Part shown: positions 11,401 to 26,400 of the stretch, one piece after another | Layout: every line of letters starts with the position of its first letter | Numbering within the stretch: the stretch's first letter is position 1 | Source: Planococcus citri | Lineage: Eukaryota > Arthropoda > Insecta > Hemiptera > Pseudococcidae | NCBI RefSeq assembly: GCF_950023065.1 | Contig: NC_088678.1 | Coordinates: 21,070,580-21,134,579 of the forward strand | Direction of reading: 5' to 3' | DNA length: 64,000 bases | Program-made: the position numbers and the translations under genes | The notes under the pieces: model-generated | The model's input: the letters and a program-made list of their open reading frames with translations, nothing else | What the model was told of the DNA's origin: nothing | Database searches by the model: none

Positions 11401-14400
11401 TTGCCTGCTGCGTAGCACTGACAAGACTGTCAGCGGCCTTGACAAAAGTATTGACATGATTTTACATGATGGTTGATTGAAAAAAGTCGAAATACCTATT
11501 ATCCACAAAGGGGTTAATCTAACTACGTTTACAATAATTAATTAAAAATTGACACCATTTTCAAAAACTATGATGGAAATGCTGATGGTTGTCATTGCTG
11601 TCTACATTTGTATCTACAGTCATGCGCAAGATTTCGATGTATGTAGATACCTTTGTAGACCTTATGATTGATATTGAAATTCAGGTCGTCTCGTCGATCC
11701 AAAGTTGATGTCCACTATAAGATCGACAAAAGCATCTACAAAATTTTGATCTTGTATAGTTACTTTTGTCAATCTAATAATTGTCATCAACTTTGGCATT
11801 CGCAAGACAACCTGAATTTTGATATCGCTTATTGGGTCTGCAAAAGTATCTACAAAATGTCGTCATTGAGTAGATACTTCTGTAGATCTTGTATTTGACA
11901 GCAACCATCTGGTTAATATTGATGAGGAAGTTGATGTCGATTACAAGATCTATAAAATATTTTTAGACAACTCATTTGTCAATGTCTGAGTCCACAATAA
12001 AAATAGAAAAATGTTTCAAGTCCAGAATAAGATGGACTGAATATTCTTTCAAGGCTTCTCACTCAACAGCGGCAATGGTCTAGTGGTTAAGGAACATGAC
12101 AGAAGCGAATGGCAACCCAGGTTTAATCCCTACCCAGGGCAGATTTTTTTCTTTCAAAAAAATTTTTTAGGGTGAAATATTTTTGAGAATAATTTTACTT
12201 GAATCAATAAAAGAGTTTTGGGCACATTTCGCACATTTTCAATCAAAATTTCTCTCTTTTAGACTCAAAAGAAATGACACCAATGTTGAGACTTTGTCGA
12301 GACAAAAAATGAAGGGAGACGACAGTCGATTTTGATATCAACTTCCCACTCATCATGTATTGACACTGGTGTTAACAAATGTCATGTCGACAAGTGACGG
12401 ATTAGAGATCTTATCTTTTCCATCGACTTTGGCATCACTTGTGCTACACGGACTGTAGTGGAACTACTACATAGCAGTGCAGCCACTTCCCTCAGGTCCA
12501 ATACTTCCTTTTAGGTGGAAGTAATGGGTGCAATCCCCACTGGTACAATTTTTGGAAAAAACTTACTTTTTTCAGAAATTTTTTCTAAAAAAGCGTAACT
12601 TATTTTTAAAAATTCTCATATGTAATGGAAAAGTAAAATTGGTAATTTTGTTGGAAAATGAAAATTTTGGTAATTTTTGGTTTGAAGCATGTCGTTGAAA
12701 ATGGTAGTAAAAAGCAAGCCTTTTCTTGGCGATTGTTGGCCAAAATGAGGGACTCAATTTTTTGCAATTTTCATAGGCAAATAGCGAGACAGAAAATTTT
12801 AGAAAAATTCCTTTAAAAAAACGAGTTTTTCGGTCAATTTTTGAAAAAGAAATAAGCTTTTTTGGCATGTAAAGAAATTGTCTTTTGCTTTTAGCAGAAA
12901 GCGAGGCTTCTACAATTTTAGTTGAAGACAGAGCAACGCTGAAATAGCAGTATGGCCATTTCGAAGCGTACATATGTACGTACCTTCTTTTGCAAAATAT
13001 TCACTTGTTCTTATCATAAACGTCTCCCCTTTTTTCTGCAGGAAATACCGCCAACATTAAACATTTGCAAAAATTGAATTTTTGAAAATTTTCAAATTTG
13101 AAAAAATGTACTATTTATTGACTTGCGAACGCGAAAATGAAAAAAGCTGAAATTTGGTTTGTAACCTAATTTTGAACACCCGAGGATTTCAGTTAATATT
13201 ACTCGTAGGTTCACTTTAGGTCTTTTAATTTGTCAAAATTTCCTAAAAGTCTCGCTTTTTTTCAAAATCGTTCAAAAGTATTGATTTTATGCCAGAAATT
13301 TTGCAAAAAAACCCTGACTTTTACAAAAATTGTCAAAATCTCACTTTTTTGCTAGAAACTTTTGTTTTTTTTTGTCAACATCGCAAAAGTTTTACTTTTG
13401 GCCAAAAAATTGGCAAAACTTTCCGCTTGAACCAAAATATTTCACCAAAAATTACTTCCATCTTTGTTAACCAAAAATTGCTACAAAAAATCCCTGCTTT
13501 TCAGCTAAAATTTCCAAACTTTTGTTTTCAGCAAAAAAATAGCAAAAAGTCTCATCCTTCGTCAAAATATTCAAAAAGTCTTGTTTTTTTGACAAAAAGT
13601 GCTTACATTATGTCTCGCTTTTTTGCCAGAGAAGTAGTCAAGAAGTCCTGTCTCTAACTATAGTTGGCAAAGTCTTGCTTGTTTGCCAGAAACTGTTGAA
13701 AATTCTCACTTTATTGACAAAAAATGCGAAAAGTGTACCTATAAATTGTTTGCCAATAACTGCCCAAAAGTCCCCTTTTTTGCCAAAATTGACAAAGTCT
13801 CGAAGGAGTTCCATTCGTATTTTTTTTAATTCATTTTTTTTTACATCAAACCAAATTGAAATGTTCCGGTTTCTTTTGCGATATTACAGCCATTCCTACA
13901 CCTATCATTAACAACCTTTTGAAACTTTAATTCCGTAATCAGTTTCGAAAATTTAAACATGAATTATTCCACCTTAAATTAATTTATTCGACCGAAATTA
14001 TTTTTAATTCTCAACATTAATGTATCATGTCCTCGAATGTCACAGCTGGAGTTGTTGTAAAAACACCTCATTAGAAAAAATCTAGTTAGTAAAATTCATT
14101 TAGAATATCACCAAATTTACTCTCTTAACTCGATAAATACTTAGGTACCAAAGCAACCGAAAGCAGAAAATGCTTCAGGTTCAATTAATTCAAACAATCA
14201 AAAATCCATTGAAATCGATTTAAAATCAAAAGAACATAAAAATAGCTAGCGAGGAAATTGATTTTGAAAGTATCAAATAATTTTAATTTGATCGTAATTT
14301 ACAATAAGTAATTATTTTGACGATTTGAAAAATATTTTTTCACAATTTTTACAACGCAAAAAAAATGTTTATAAATATTGGCAACAACTTTTCAATGAAT

Positions 14401-17400
14401 CTGAGCTCACTAATTTTTCTCAAAGTATCTCAAAAACAAAGCCATTTATGTACACACAGCTTGTGACATCAGGTCGTTTAGCCCCCCCCCCCCCATACAA
14501 ATTATCTTATTTTTACATACCTACTCCAATCCCTAATCACGTATCAACCGTACTCTAGTACACTATAAATAAACGAATTTAAATCCAAAACAATACTCAC
14601 TCGAATCTGCATCTTTAGCTGCACCATCGGCCATATCTCGTTTAGGATTACACACCACTAACGTAACTATACCTTCGGCCTGTTTCAGTAACGTCGCCGC
14701 CTGCATAATCGTACAGCAAAAAAAAAATTACATATAATTATTCCGCGAACATAACAAAATACACGACGATAATAGCGCCGCTCAAACACAATATGAAAAA
14801 AAAAGGATACCATTGAGGTGTAATATTCGAGTACGTATATACGATAAATACTCACCGAATCGTAAGATGAGCCGATTAACGTATCTTTATTCACCGATAA
14901 TATCATATCTCCGACCATTAAGCCAGCCTGATAGGAGAAAAAAAATCGTGTAAATTATCGTACAATAAATGGCAAAATAATGTACACATTTCGCGCCATG
15001 CCTCTCCTTCGCCTCTCTCGTTCCCCAATTTAATGACGTGCGTGATTTCGATTCGGAATGTATACCCAAGTGTTTTTTTCAACCAAGTAAACCGCGTTAT
15101 ACCCCGGTGAAAAAAAACCATCCTTGTGTCTATACAAAGTTACATAAAGTTGATGCAAATTTAAATGCGATTATGCTCGACGACGTCGCGTCGACTGCGT
15201 CGCGTTGCATTTTAATCTCGCGTGTATTTAGCATGTTACGATATGATGATGATGATGATGCTGATGTTGATGTTGATGTTGAAAGAGCCGTTTGTTGTGC
15301 TCCTTGCACTCTTTTTGTGCAGAGCTGTTGGGAAAAGTTTTTCGCATATAGTCGCGTACCGTGTCGTTCGTACTTGTATTTGATATGAATAGAAATTATG
15401 GTGATGCTTCCTTTTCGTCGAGTTAGTTGTCATAGTATCACATCGTTGGGACGATGAGCCGAAAAAATTAAACGTACGGAGTGTAGTAAGTTTGGGACGT
15501 AACTCCTGCGAATATAAGAGTAGGCAAACTTTTTAGTATGCTGTGAGTTGCCTTCGCATAAGTTAATGGCTAAAAGTACGGTACAGTCAGCGTGTAAAAT
15601 GTACCTTTTGTACACAGTGGATTCGGAAACTGGCATATAAAATGTAATTAGGTAGCCAAATATTCTCTATTAAAGCCGAATATGCGTCAGTTTTTTCAAA
15701 CTACGAAAATTCATTTGAAATATGCAATTTATTAAAGCTCAAAAACTATTATCGCTTTAGAAAATCATAAAATGAATTTTTTCATTGTTCTGGTCATTTT
15801 TTTTTTTTTTAGGTAACAATTCATACATTTACATGCATACGTACATTCGAAGTTTTTTCGATAAGTTCACTCACAACGGAATAATTTCCACTGTTTAATT
15901 CTGATTTCAACAATCAATACGAGGCCCTTTGAGCTCCTAAGTAAGCTACCGAATTTCAACAAATTGAAAAACCACATGGTTCAAGAAATCAGAAGGGGAG
16001 GGGAGGAGGTAATGAGGAGGAGGGGAGGGGGTCCAGAAAAATCGTATCAAAAAATTAGACAGAAATTCGAATTCAGCGCCCCCAAAAACCAAACAAATCA
16101 TAGGTCACACAAATTTTGCAATTTTTTTTCGAAAAGGGGCTTGTAGTGGACTTTAGAGGGCTTATGCAGACAAAATACACTGAAATTCGTAATCTGCGCA
16201 TCTAAAAACCCAACAAACCATACGTCACACGAATTTTTCAATTTTTTTGAAATTTGGGGGCCAGCAGGAGGTCTATGGGGGCTCGGATTGAAAAATTGAG
16301 TTGAAATTCGAAATCAGCGGATGCAAAAACCCAACAAATCATACGTCACACGAATTTTTCAATTTTTTGAAATTTGGGGGCCAGTAGGAGGTCCATGGGG
16401 GCTCGAATCGAAAAATTCAGCTCAAATTCGAAATCAGCGCATGTAAAAACCCAACAAACCATATGTCACACGAATTTTTCAATTTTTTTGAAATGGGGGG
16501 GGGGAGGCAGTCGGGGGTCCATAGGGTCTCGAATCAAAAAATTGAGTTGAAATTCGAAATCAGCGCATGTACAAACCCAACAAACCATACGTCACACAAA
16601 TTTTTCGATTTTTTTAAAATTTGGGGCCAATAGGGGGTCTATGGGGGCTCGAATCGAAAAATTGAGCTGAAATTCGAAATCAGCGCATGTAAAAACCCAA
16701 CAAACCATACGTCACACAAATTTTTCAATTTTTTTAAAATTTGGGAGCCAGTATGGGGTCCATAGGCCATAGGGGCTTGAATCGAAAAATTGAGTTGAAA
16801 TTCAAAATCAACGCTATCGAAAACTAAACTAACGATATGCAACATGATTTTTTATTTCTTTTTTTTGTCAAAAAATCGACCGAACGTTTTTGAGCATTTT
16901 AGAAAATTTTGTAGCCCAAAATTGGGCAGGTCATTCGTGATTTTTGTAAATTTTGAATAAGGGTCATGCGACCTATCAAAATGGGTTAAAATTTCGCGAG
17001 AAATTCAAATATTTCACCCAAAATACTTTTTGAGCACATTCGAAGAATTTGGAGCTCAAAATTGGGCAGGTCATTCGTGATTTTTGTAAATTTTGAATAA
17101 GGGTCATGCGACCTATCAAAATGGGTTAAAATTTTGCGAGAAATTCAAATATTTCACCAAAAATACTTTTTGAGCACATTCGAAGAATTTGGAGCTCAAA
17201 CTTGGGTTATAATTTCAGTTTTTTTGAAGAAATATCAGATCAATTGAACTGCACGAAAAATTCAAATATTGCGATGAAAATGTTTTTTGGCGTATTTTCA
17301 ACGAATTTGTGGCCCAAACTTGGACCATGATCTTAGGACTCTTTGAAAAAGAGTCGTATGAGACCTATCAAAATGGGATACAATTTTGCAAGGAATTCAG

Positions 17401-20400
17401 ATATTTCGACGAAAATGTTTATTGAGCATTTTGAAGAATGTATCATGCGAGTTGCAAGAAATTGAAAATTTCTATCGAAACAACCAAGATTTCAAACACA
17501 AAATTGAGTCATGATTTTCGAGTTTTTTGAAAAATTGTCATGTGACTGCCATAAAAAGTCTCATAAAAATAAAGTCCAGCGTTGTAATCTGATTACAAAA
17601 TTTTCAACGTCTCTTGAAAATTTAAAATATCAGAAACTTGACAGAAATTTTTAATTCCCCAGCTGTAGAAGTTTTAATCCAATTCGGTAAGTTCATGATA
17701 CATTTTTCAAAAATCCCAAAACCGTAATCAAATTTGGGCTCTATAAAGTTTCCAAAAATGCTCAAAAAAACCACTTTTTTCAAAATAGGTACATATTTGG
17801 ATTTCTCGAGAAATTCTAACCTATTTTGAAAAGTTGTGAGGCAGTTTTTCAAAAATCTCAAAATCATGATTCAATGTTGGGCTCAAATTTCTTCATAAAT
17901 GCCCCAAAAACATTTTTATCGAAGTATTAGAATTTCTCATCAAATTTTAACCCATTTTGATAAGTTGCATGGCACTTTTTTGAAAATCGCAAAAATCGTG
18001 ATCCAATATTGGACTCAAAATTTTTCAAAAGAGCTCAAAGAAAATTTTCGTTGAAATATTCGAATTTCTCGTGAAATTTTAACACATTTCAATGGGTCAC
18101 ATGGTCCTTTTTCGAAAATATCAAAATCATGATTTGATTCAATTTTGGATTCAACTTTCTTCAAAAACGCTTAAAAAACAATTTCGTTCACTCATTCGAA
18201 TTTCTCGTGAAATTTTAACCTATTTTGATAGGTCGCATGGTCCCTTTCAAAAATCTCCAAATCATGACCCAATTTTGGGCTCCAATTTCTTCGAAAATCA
18301 CGACTCCATTTTGGGCTCAAAATTCTTCAAAAATACTTTATGCCCAAAAATTTCAGCCAAATTCGACTGTCTAGAGCACTTTTGGACTGATTTGCTTTCA
18401 CTGCTGAAGATTCTGAATCTGATATTATTTTTTTGGTAAGTGGTAAAGAAATAGCCTGAAGAGGGTAAAAATCGAAATTTGTCCAATACTTATCGTAGAT
18501 TCCAAATCTGATGCATTTTTTGGTTGGAGTAAAATCCAGAAAACCAGAATGAGTATCTCTTTTACCAGAATCAATACGCCATGTAATTCAGAAATGCATT
18601 CATCTTCCAAACTACACCTAAACAGTCTAGATCATCACTTCGTTTATCATTCACAAAGAGGATTCGACGATCATAAATGCAGCAAATAAGTACATTCGTC
18701 AATTCACGTATCTTGCAAGTATAAACAACAAATTAGACGTTCACTTCTTCTAACCACAAAACCTCTCATTGCATTTCGCATTCTACGAACGAGTACATCG
18801 AAACTTGTCAATTCGATGTATATAATTATAACGCAGTTCATTCCACACCTGTCAATCTCTTTCATCAAACACGAGACGACAGATTCGAGAGGTAAGTAGG
18901 TAGGTATACGAGAACTACATAGATAGGCACTTAACGCAAAGTTACGAAAACATCGCAGCACGTGAAAGCAGGCTGAGAGGATATAGAAAATAATTTCAGT
19001 TCGATGGCTCACGAAACGACGACGATGACGACGACATGATATCAGCAGCAATGGCAATACTTATGATAACAACAACGAAGCGAAGAACGGGTATAACGCG
19101 ATGCAATAAATTTTCAAAATCCTCCGCAGGGGGCAATGCTGTGAAAATACACCAATGACTGATAAGCTAACATACGCCCAGGTCGTACATTTACCTATAC
19201 ATTATGGCGAGATAAGGCATAGTCGCATATACGAGTAATTCAGCCACAAAATAGGTTTTGTCCATACAACGCTCATTATTCGGCTTCGGCACCGCGGAGC
19301 AAAGCTTTCACCGTATTCAACACCCCGCTCTATATAAATTTTGATTTCTCCAGCTAAGAAAAAAATCGACTTCGAGACGCGAGTCAAATTTGTATTCCGC
19401 AGGTTTCGGGAAAACGACGACGACGATGCTTTCGAGCCGACATCGACAACTAAAAGAACGGGAGTCTGGATTAACGAGAAAAATACGTGTTGGTCTTTTA
19501 TTACACGAAGAATGTCGATGTCAACCCCGCCAGGCCACCATACCCATTACCCATCCTATCGAATGAAATGCGTGTCGATATCGATGAAGGACAGGGACAC
19601 CCTATGAATTTCGTGCAGATTAATTGAGTAAATGTTTTCCAAAATCGTGTGTAAGTTATCACCGGTCGTGTAACGTGTACATTTACAATGTTTTCGTCGG
19701 TGTTATTCCATTATACTATGGTAAAAAAATGAAATGAAAAAAAAGAAGAGTTAAGAAAAGAAGGGTGCTTAATGAAACATGCGGGGACAGGTAGGGATAT
19801 AATTGAGTTTGAAAAAAAAAGGAATAGCAAAACGTATTGAAAAATTAATAACCGTTCAAATAACGCAACGGTGTGTAATTTATTCAGCGCGACAAAATTT
19901 AAATAAATGTTTTATGCAATAAAAAAACAAAAAAACAACCGCTCAGTTCGCTCACGAATAGCATCGTTGTATGGTGAGAATTTCTACCTACCAATTCCGA
20001 CGCACTGCGGAGACACCGTGTCGTTTTTTTTTTTTTTTTGTAATTTGAAAAAGGAAACGAATAAATGAAAACAAAAACTTACCGAATTAACATTTTAATT
20101 GTGTAAATTTTTACATCGATGCGTTTATGGAATAACTCGAACTCGATGTCGAGGAAGAAGATTCCCATTTTAATGCTGGGTATGGTTAGGGTCTTTTTTT
20201 CGAAGATCAATATATTCAATAAAAATACCGAATGGCAGACGTTCAAGTTCACTCTTATGAGACGTCTCAGTGAGCTAGGTAAAGTGCAAGAGACAAATGA
20301 AACTCAACCGATTCAATAGTCAAAAACTGGATAACAAAGGGCTAAATTCGAAATGAATCGTAACAAGAGAATAATTTAAAATGGTTCAGGAGAGGAAAAA

Positions 20401-23400
20401 TCAAATTGCTCAAAGTGAAAATCACACAATTATAGCTTGATATTGTCAATATTGTATTTTAGAAAATTCAAGAAAATGCAAGAAAAATTCAAAGTGAGCC
20501 ACATTAGGCGCATCTCAGCCATTTAGCAATGAGTTTCCAGTATTTCAGAATTCCATCAGTGAATTATCCAAACATGAGTGTGCAAAGTGAAAGTCACACA
20601 CACAGGTTAAGATTTCAAAGGCACATTGAAAAGTGTCAAAAGTTACCTCGAAATCAAATAGTATATTACACAACGAGGGCCGAAAAATCACTTTTTCTCC
20701 GAGTTTAGTGAAGTAATTTTTCCTGAACGAGGGTGGAAAGTACGTATTTTTACATCCGAGCGATTCTCGCGAGCTTGGAAAAGTAGTACTTTTCAGCCCT
20801 AGATAGGAAAATGAATTAAAAATCTAACCTACAAATTTGTTCATATCATGTTACTAAGAATCCTAACCCTTAACTTGCGCCCTCATTTGAGTGGAGATGT
20901 CACAAAATACGTGGTGGTTGCATTTTAATTTTTTTCAAAATTTTTTTGGAAGGTCCAAAAGTTCAAAAAATGTAGGTACCTAGTTCATGGGGCATATGTG
21001 TAGGTATCTTCCTCCTCGTGAAACCAAATCAGTTTCAATTTTGAATTTAAGGTTAAAATAATAATTATGATTGATTAAAAAAAAAAAAATTCACCAAAAA
21101 AATTTCACATTGATTTTAGGCCCCTCTTCCCCAAATTTTTAGGACCTCAAATTCAAATTGGACCTATGCCATATTTTTAGATACGAGTACCTTCTCTTCA
21201 ATAGCTTTCGATTAAAAAAAAAAGATTTCCTATAGCTTTCAAAGGAGCGAAATGAATATTAGTGAACTTTTCAAATATATTGTGCCAGTATTTCAGGTTT
21301 TGATTTGGGTGGGGAGGGGGTTCAAAAATTTCAATTTTGGGACATATCTCTATTCCTATTTAATTTCATGTTGATTTTAGGACCCTCTCCCCTCCAAATT
21401 TGGAAAACCTTAAATTCGAATTGAACCTCGTTATAATTATTAAGACCAATACCCACTCGTCAAGAGCTTTAGATTTCAAAAAAAATTGCTTCAAAGTGGT
21501 ATCAAATGAAGGTCCAAAATTTCCAAAAATTTGGTTTTTGGGGCATATCTCTCGTTCTATGTACATGAGAAGAGATCGGTTCAAATTTTGAATTTCAGGG
21601 TCAAATGCAGTATAGAAAATGCCACTTTTTCAAAAAAATATTTGTGATTTTAGGATCCCTTTTCCCCAAATTTGGGACCCCTGCAATCAAAACTGGACCT
21701 CAGATGTATTTGTAGGAGAAAGTTGGTTTTTTCAATACTTTTTAGGAAGGGTTCAAGAATTCCAAAAATTTAGTTTTTGGGGCACATATCATGCGACCAA
21801 ATCGGTTCCTGATTAAAATACAATTTGGAAAAAAAACTTTTCCAACAAAAAAAACCTAATACCGATTTCAGGACCTTTTTCTCAAATTTGGGACCCTTGT
21901 AATCAAAATTGGACCTCGGATGTATTTTCAGGAGCAAGTTGATTTTTTCAATATTTTTTGATGAGGGTTTGCAAGTTCCAAAAATTTAGTTTTTGGGGCA
22001 AATATCATGCGACCAAATCGGTTCAAGGTTAAAATATCTACAATTTGAAAAAAAAAACGTTTCCAACAAAAAAAAAACTAATACCGATTTCAGGACCTTT
22101 TTCTCAAATTTGGGACCCTTGTAATCAAAATTGGACCTCGGATGTATTTTCAGGAGCAAGTTAGTTTTTTCAACATTTTTTGATGAAGGTTTGCAAGTTC
22201 CAAAAATTTAGTTTTTGTGGCAAATATCATGCGACCAAATCGGTTTCAGGTTAAAATATCTACAATTTGAAAAAAAACACTTTTCCAACAAAAAAAAAAC
22301 TAATCCCGATTTCAGGACCTTTTTCTCAAATTTGGGACCCTTGTAATCAAAATTGGACCTCGGATGTATTTTCAGGAGCAAGTTGGTTTTTTCAACACTT
22401 TTTGGGTAGGATTCGCAAATTCCAAAAATTTAGTATTCGGGGCACATATCATGCGACCAAATCGGTCCCGGGTTAAAATACAATTTGAAAAAAAAACACA
22501 TTTTTTCAGAAAAAAAATTCATGCTGATTTCGGGACCTTTTCCTCAAATTTGGGACCCTTGTAATCAAAATTGGACCTCAGATGTATTTTTAGGAACAAG
22601 TTGATTTTTTCAACACTTTTTGGGGACGGTTCAAAAGCTCCAAAAATTTAGTTTTTGGGGCACATATCATGGACCAAATCGGTTCCAAGTTAGAAAAAAA
22701 CATATTTTTCCAGAAAAAAAATTCATGCTGATTTCAGGACTTTTTCCTTAAAATTTGATACCCTTGCAATCAAAATTGGACCTCACATGTATTTTTAGGA
22801 ACAAGTTGATTTTTTCAACACTTTTTGGGGACGGTTCAAAAATTCCAAAAATTTAGTTTTTGGGACACGTATCATGCGACCAAATCGGTTCCGGGTTAAA
22901 ATACAATTTGAAAAAAAAACGCGTTTTTCCAGAAAAAAATTATGCTGATTTCAGGACCCTTTTCTCAAATTTGGGACCCTTTGTAATCAAAATTGGACCT
23001 CGGATGTATTTTTAGGAACAAGTTGGTTTTTTCAACACTTTATGGGGAGGGTTCAAAAATTCCAAAAATTTAGTTTTTGGGGCATAGGGTATATCATGCG
23101 AACAAATCGTTCCAGGTTAAAATACAATTTTTAAAAAAAAACACATTTTTCCAGAAAAAAAATTCATGCTGATTTCAGGACCTTTTCCTCAAATTTATGG
23201 AACCCTTGCAATCAAAATTGGACCTCAGATGTATTTTTAGGAACAGGTTGGTTTTTACAACACTTTTTGAGGACGGTTCAAAAATTCCAAAAATGCAGTT
23301 TTTGGGGCACATCATGCGAGCAAATCGGTTCCGGGTGAAAACACAATTTTTTTAAAAAAAAATTCACGCTGATTCAGGACCTTTTCCTCAAATTTGGGAC

Positions 23401-26400
23401 CCTTGCAATCAAAATTGGGCCTCAGATGTATTTTTAGGAACAAGTTGGGTTTTTCAACACATTTTGAAGAGGGTTCAGGAATTCCAAAAATTTAGTTTTA
23501 GGCGCACATATCACGTGACCAAATCGGTCCCGGATTAGAATGCAATTTGAAAAAAACACGTTTCCAGAAAAAAAATTCGTGCAGATTTCAGGACCTTTTC
23601 CTCAAATTTGGGGCCCTTGTAATCAAAATTGGACCTCGGATGTATTTTTAGGAACAAGTTGGTTTTTTGAACACTTTTAGGGAGGTAGTTTAGCACATAT
23701 CATGCGACCAAATCGGTTCCAGGTTAAAATACAATTTGAAAAAAAAACACATTTTTCCAGAAAAAAAATTCATGCTGATTTCAGGACCTTTTTCTCAAAT
23801 TTGGGAACCTTGAACATAGAAATCTGGATCTTTGCTATATTTTGAGAAGCAGGTACTCGTCCACATTATTTGATTAATAGGAACAAAATTGGCTCACAAG
23901 CTGTCATATACATGAAGTAAAAATTGAAAATCGGATACACTTTTTGAATTGCTACTTTCCTAGATTTCAATTTTGAGGATCAAAATGGTGCACATTTCAC
24001 TTTTCGGCAATAACTTCTTAAATTTTGCAGACACTTAAGTACATAAATAAAAGTTCGAACAAAAGTTGCGGAACATCTAAAAATGGAGAATTTTTGTTAG
24101 GTTCGATAAATTTTTTCGTAAGAACTTATTTTTTTAAAAAGTCATTTTGGAAAATTTCCATCGACACGACATAGAAAAATATGTACCTTACATAGATGGT
24201 ATGTAAAATCAGCCTTAAACTGACTTCTTAGAAGAAATTCTTTTGCACGTTGCTTTCAACTGGTAAGGACCATAAAATGAGGAGGGGGAGGGACATTTTT
24301 TTGGATCAAATCGGATGTTTCTTAATTGTAACTCCTTATGCAGGAAAATGTGAAAAAAAATGACTCAAACAATTCAAAAAGCATCAAAAATAAGACCTTT
24401 TTTCATCCTAGAATTTTTTCTTAAAAGGGTTGGTCGGAAGGGTGGAGAGAAGTCAAGTGGAAGGAATGTCAAGTTGAGCTAAAAATCACAAATTGTCAAG
24501 TGAATTGTGAATATCAATTGTTGGATTTTCGTTTATTTGACCCTCTCAAACCTCATCACAAGAACCCCAATGGGGTCCAAAAATTGAGAGAAAAAATCAT
24601 GTCAAGTGACATATCGTTCGTTCGGTGTTTAGGAGCGTTGATTCCGAATATCAACTTGATTTTGGCCCGCCAAAAACCCCATCACGAAATTGAAATACAT
24701 ATCTGCATGAAGGGCACCATGAATGAAACAGTGCACTCCAAAGTGCGTGCAATAATGCAATAAGAGCTCACGAGAATTCAAACAGAAAAGCATTCAAAGT
24801 GCATAAATAAAACAAAAAAGTCGAACATATCAGATTACGATTAACGAATCCAGCCAAGAAAACAGGAAGCAAAGATATCACACTTTGTATCAAACAGACA
24901 AAAAAAAATCGCCAAGTGCCAAATACCGAATTTTAAAGCATCAAATTCACAAAATAGAAGAATTATGTACGTACTTACAAAATGCACTCTGCGAAATGCG
25001 ATTCACCATTAGTTCAATTTTCGGTTGTCAAGTGAAATATTTTCCAATTTTTTATCAATTTTTTTTTTTTTTTTCATGGAACCTGACTTTTGGATCACCC
25101 TGTGCGATTCAAAACACTCGAAACATAAACTAATACACCAAAACAAATACTCTTTGTTGAAAATCTTCAACCAAATGCCAAAGAAACAGATCATCTTTTT
25201 CATCACCTCACACACCGAATTCCACATCTCAAAATTCTGGATCCCATCTCCCATCAATATTTTCTACTACAACTTGCTCCCATTAAACCATAAGGCTTTT
25301 AATCATTCGTATAGCATAACATACCTCGTAGCTCATATGCCACAATACACGAAATCAAATTAATCAAACCATCGGATTAATTTATTTGCGCGGCAATTAA
25401 TCCTCTCGCAAGTATTAAGGTATTACTATTTGGTGGCTAAATATTTACGTTAAACTTTCAGCAGCGCTGCCTACCTAAGCCACAAGAGTCAAGCTGGGCG
25501 AATTTCAAAAACTCTATAAAATATACGTAATATTGTAAATCTCCAAAAAAAAAAGGTGAAAATTAATAAACAAAAAACAAACGCGCAGGTAGAATATTCC
25601 AGAAACCCCTACAATTTAAACTTTACGCGTTAGCGAGCGAATAAAAGTTTTTATTCAATTAATTAGCTTAATTTATGTTTTTAATGAGAACGTAAATTTT
25701 TTCGCGAATAAAATTACTTAAATCGCAGGATAACCTATGTAAACGTATACTTTACCTATCTAGATAGTTTAGCCGATGTAAATGGTCGCTCATTACTAAA
25801 ACTTACGTAATTTTTTTTTACTCAAGTCATTTTTTTATAATTACATCCAACTAAGAGGTCGAAACACGTATTCGAGTAGATGACTCGAAATTTAAAAATA
25901 TGTAACCTGATAAGTACTCGTCTACTCGTATTTTAATGAGCTTGCCTATACAACGATGAAGATCTAACCAAAGGAGGTAAATAGGTACATATTACACGAG
26001 AATACTTAACGCTTTAGTACGCAAGTACATACTTAGTATCTTTACAAGAGTGAACTTTACAAAAATAAAGGAAACATAACGTGAAAAAAATCCAATTATA
26101 AAGAGGGAAAAAAGTGCCAACTCGAACGAGCGAAATAATTTTATAGCAGATGTCTTAACTTCGAATGAAAATTTAATATTGATAAATTACCCGAGATCAG
26201 AGTAGACGTCGAAATATTAAAAAAAAAAGAAGAAAAAATCCGCTGCGACATTCAAATAGGCTTTAGATGATCGGCATCGAAGAAGAAAAAAAAAGGAAAT
26301 AATACGTCGAAACGAACGTATTTTTTTTTGTTCCTAATTTCGTATACTTTACATTATAATTGAGTGTTTTTTAATTGATATTTCTTCGTTTGATAAATTA

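Noticed and set aside
12440..12550. Second tRNA-like sequence
   Set aside because: A GGGTGCAATCCCC box is present but no A box at suitable spacing and no cloverleaf pairing.
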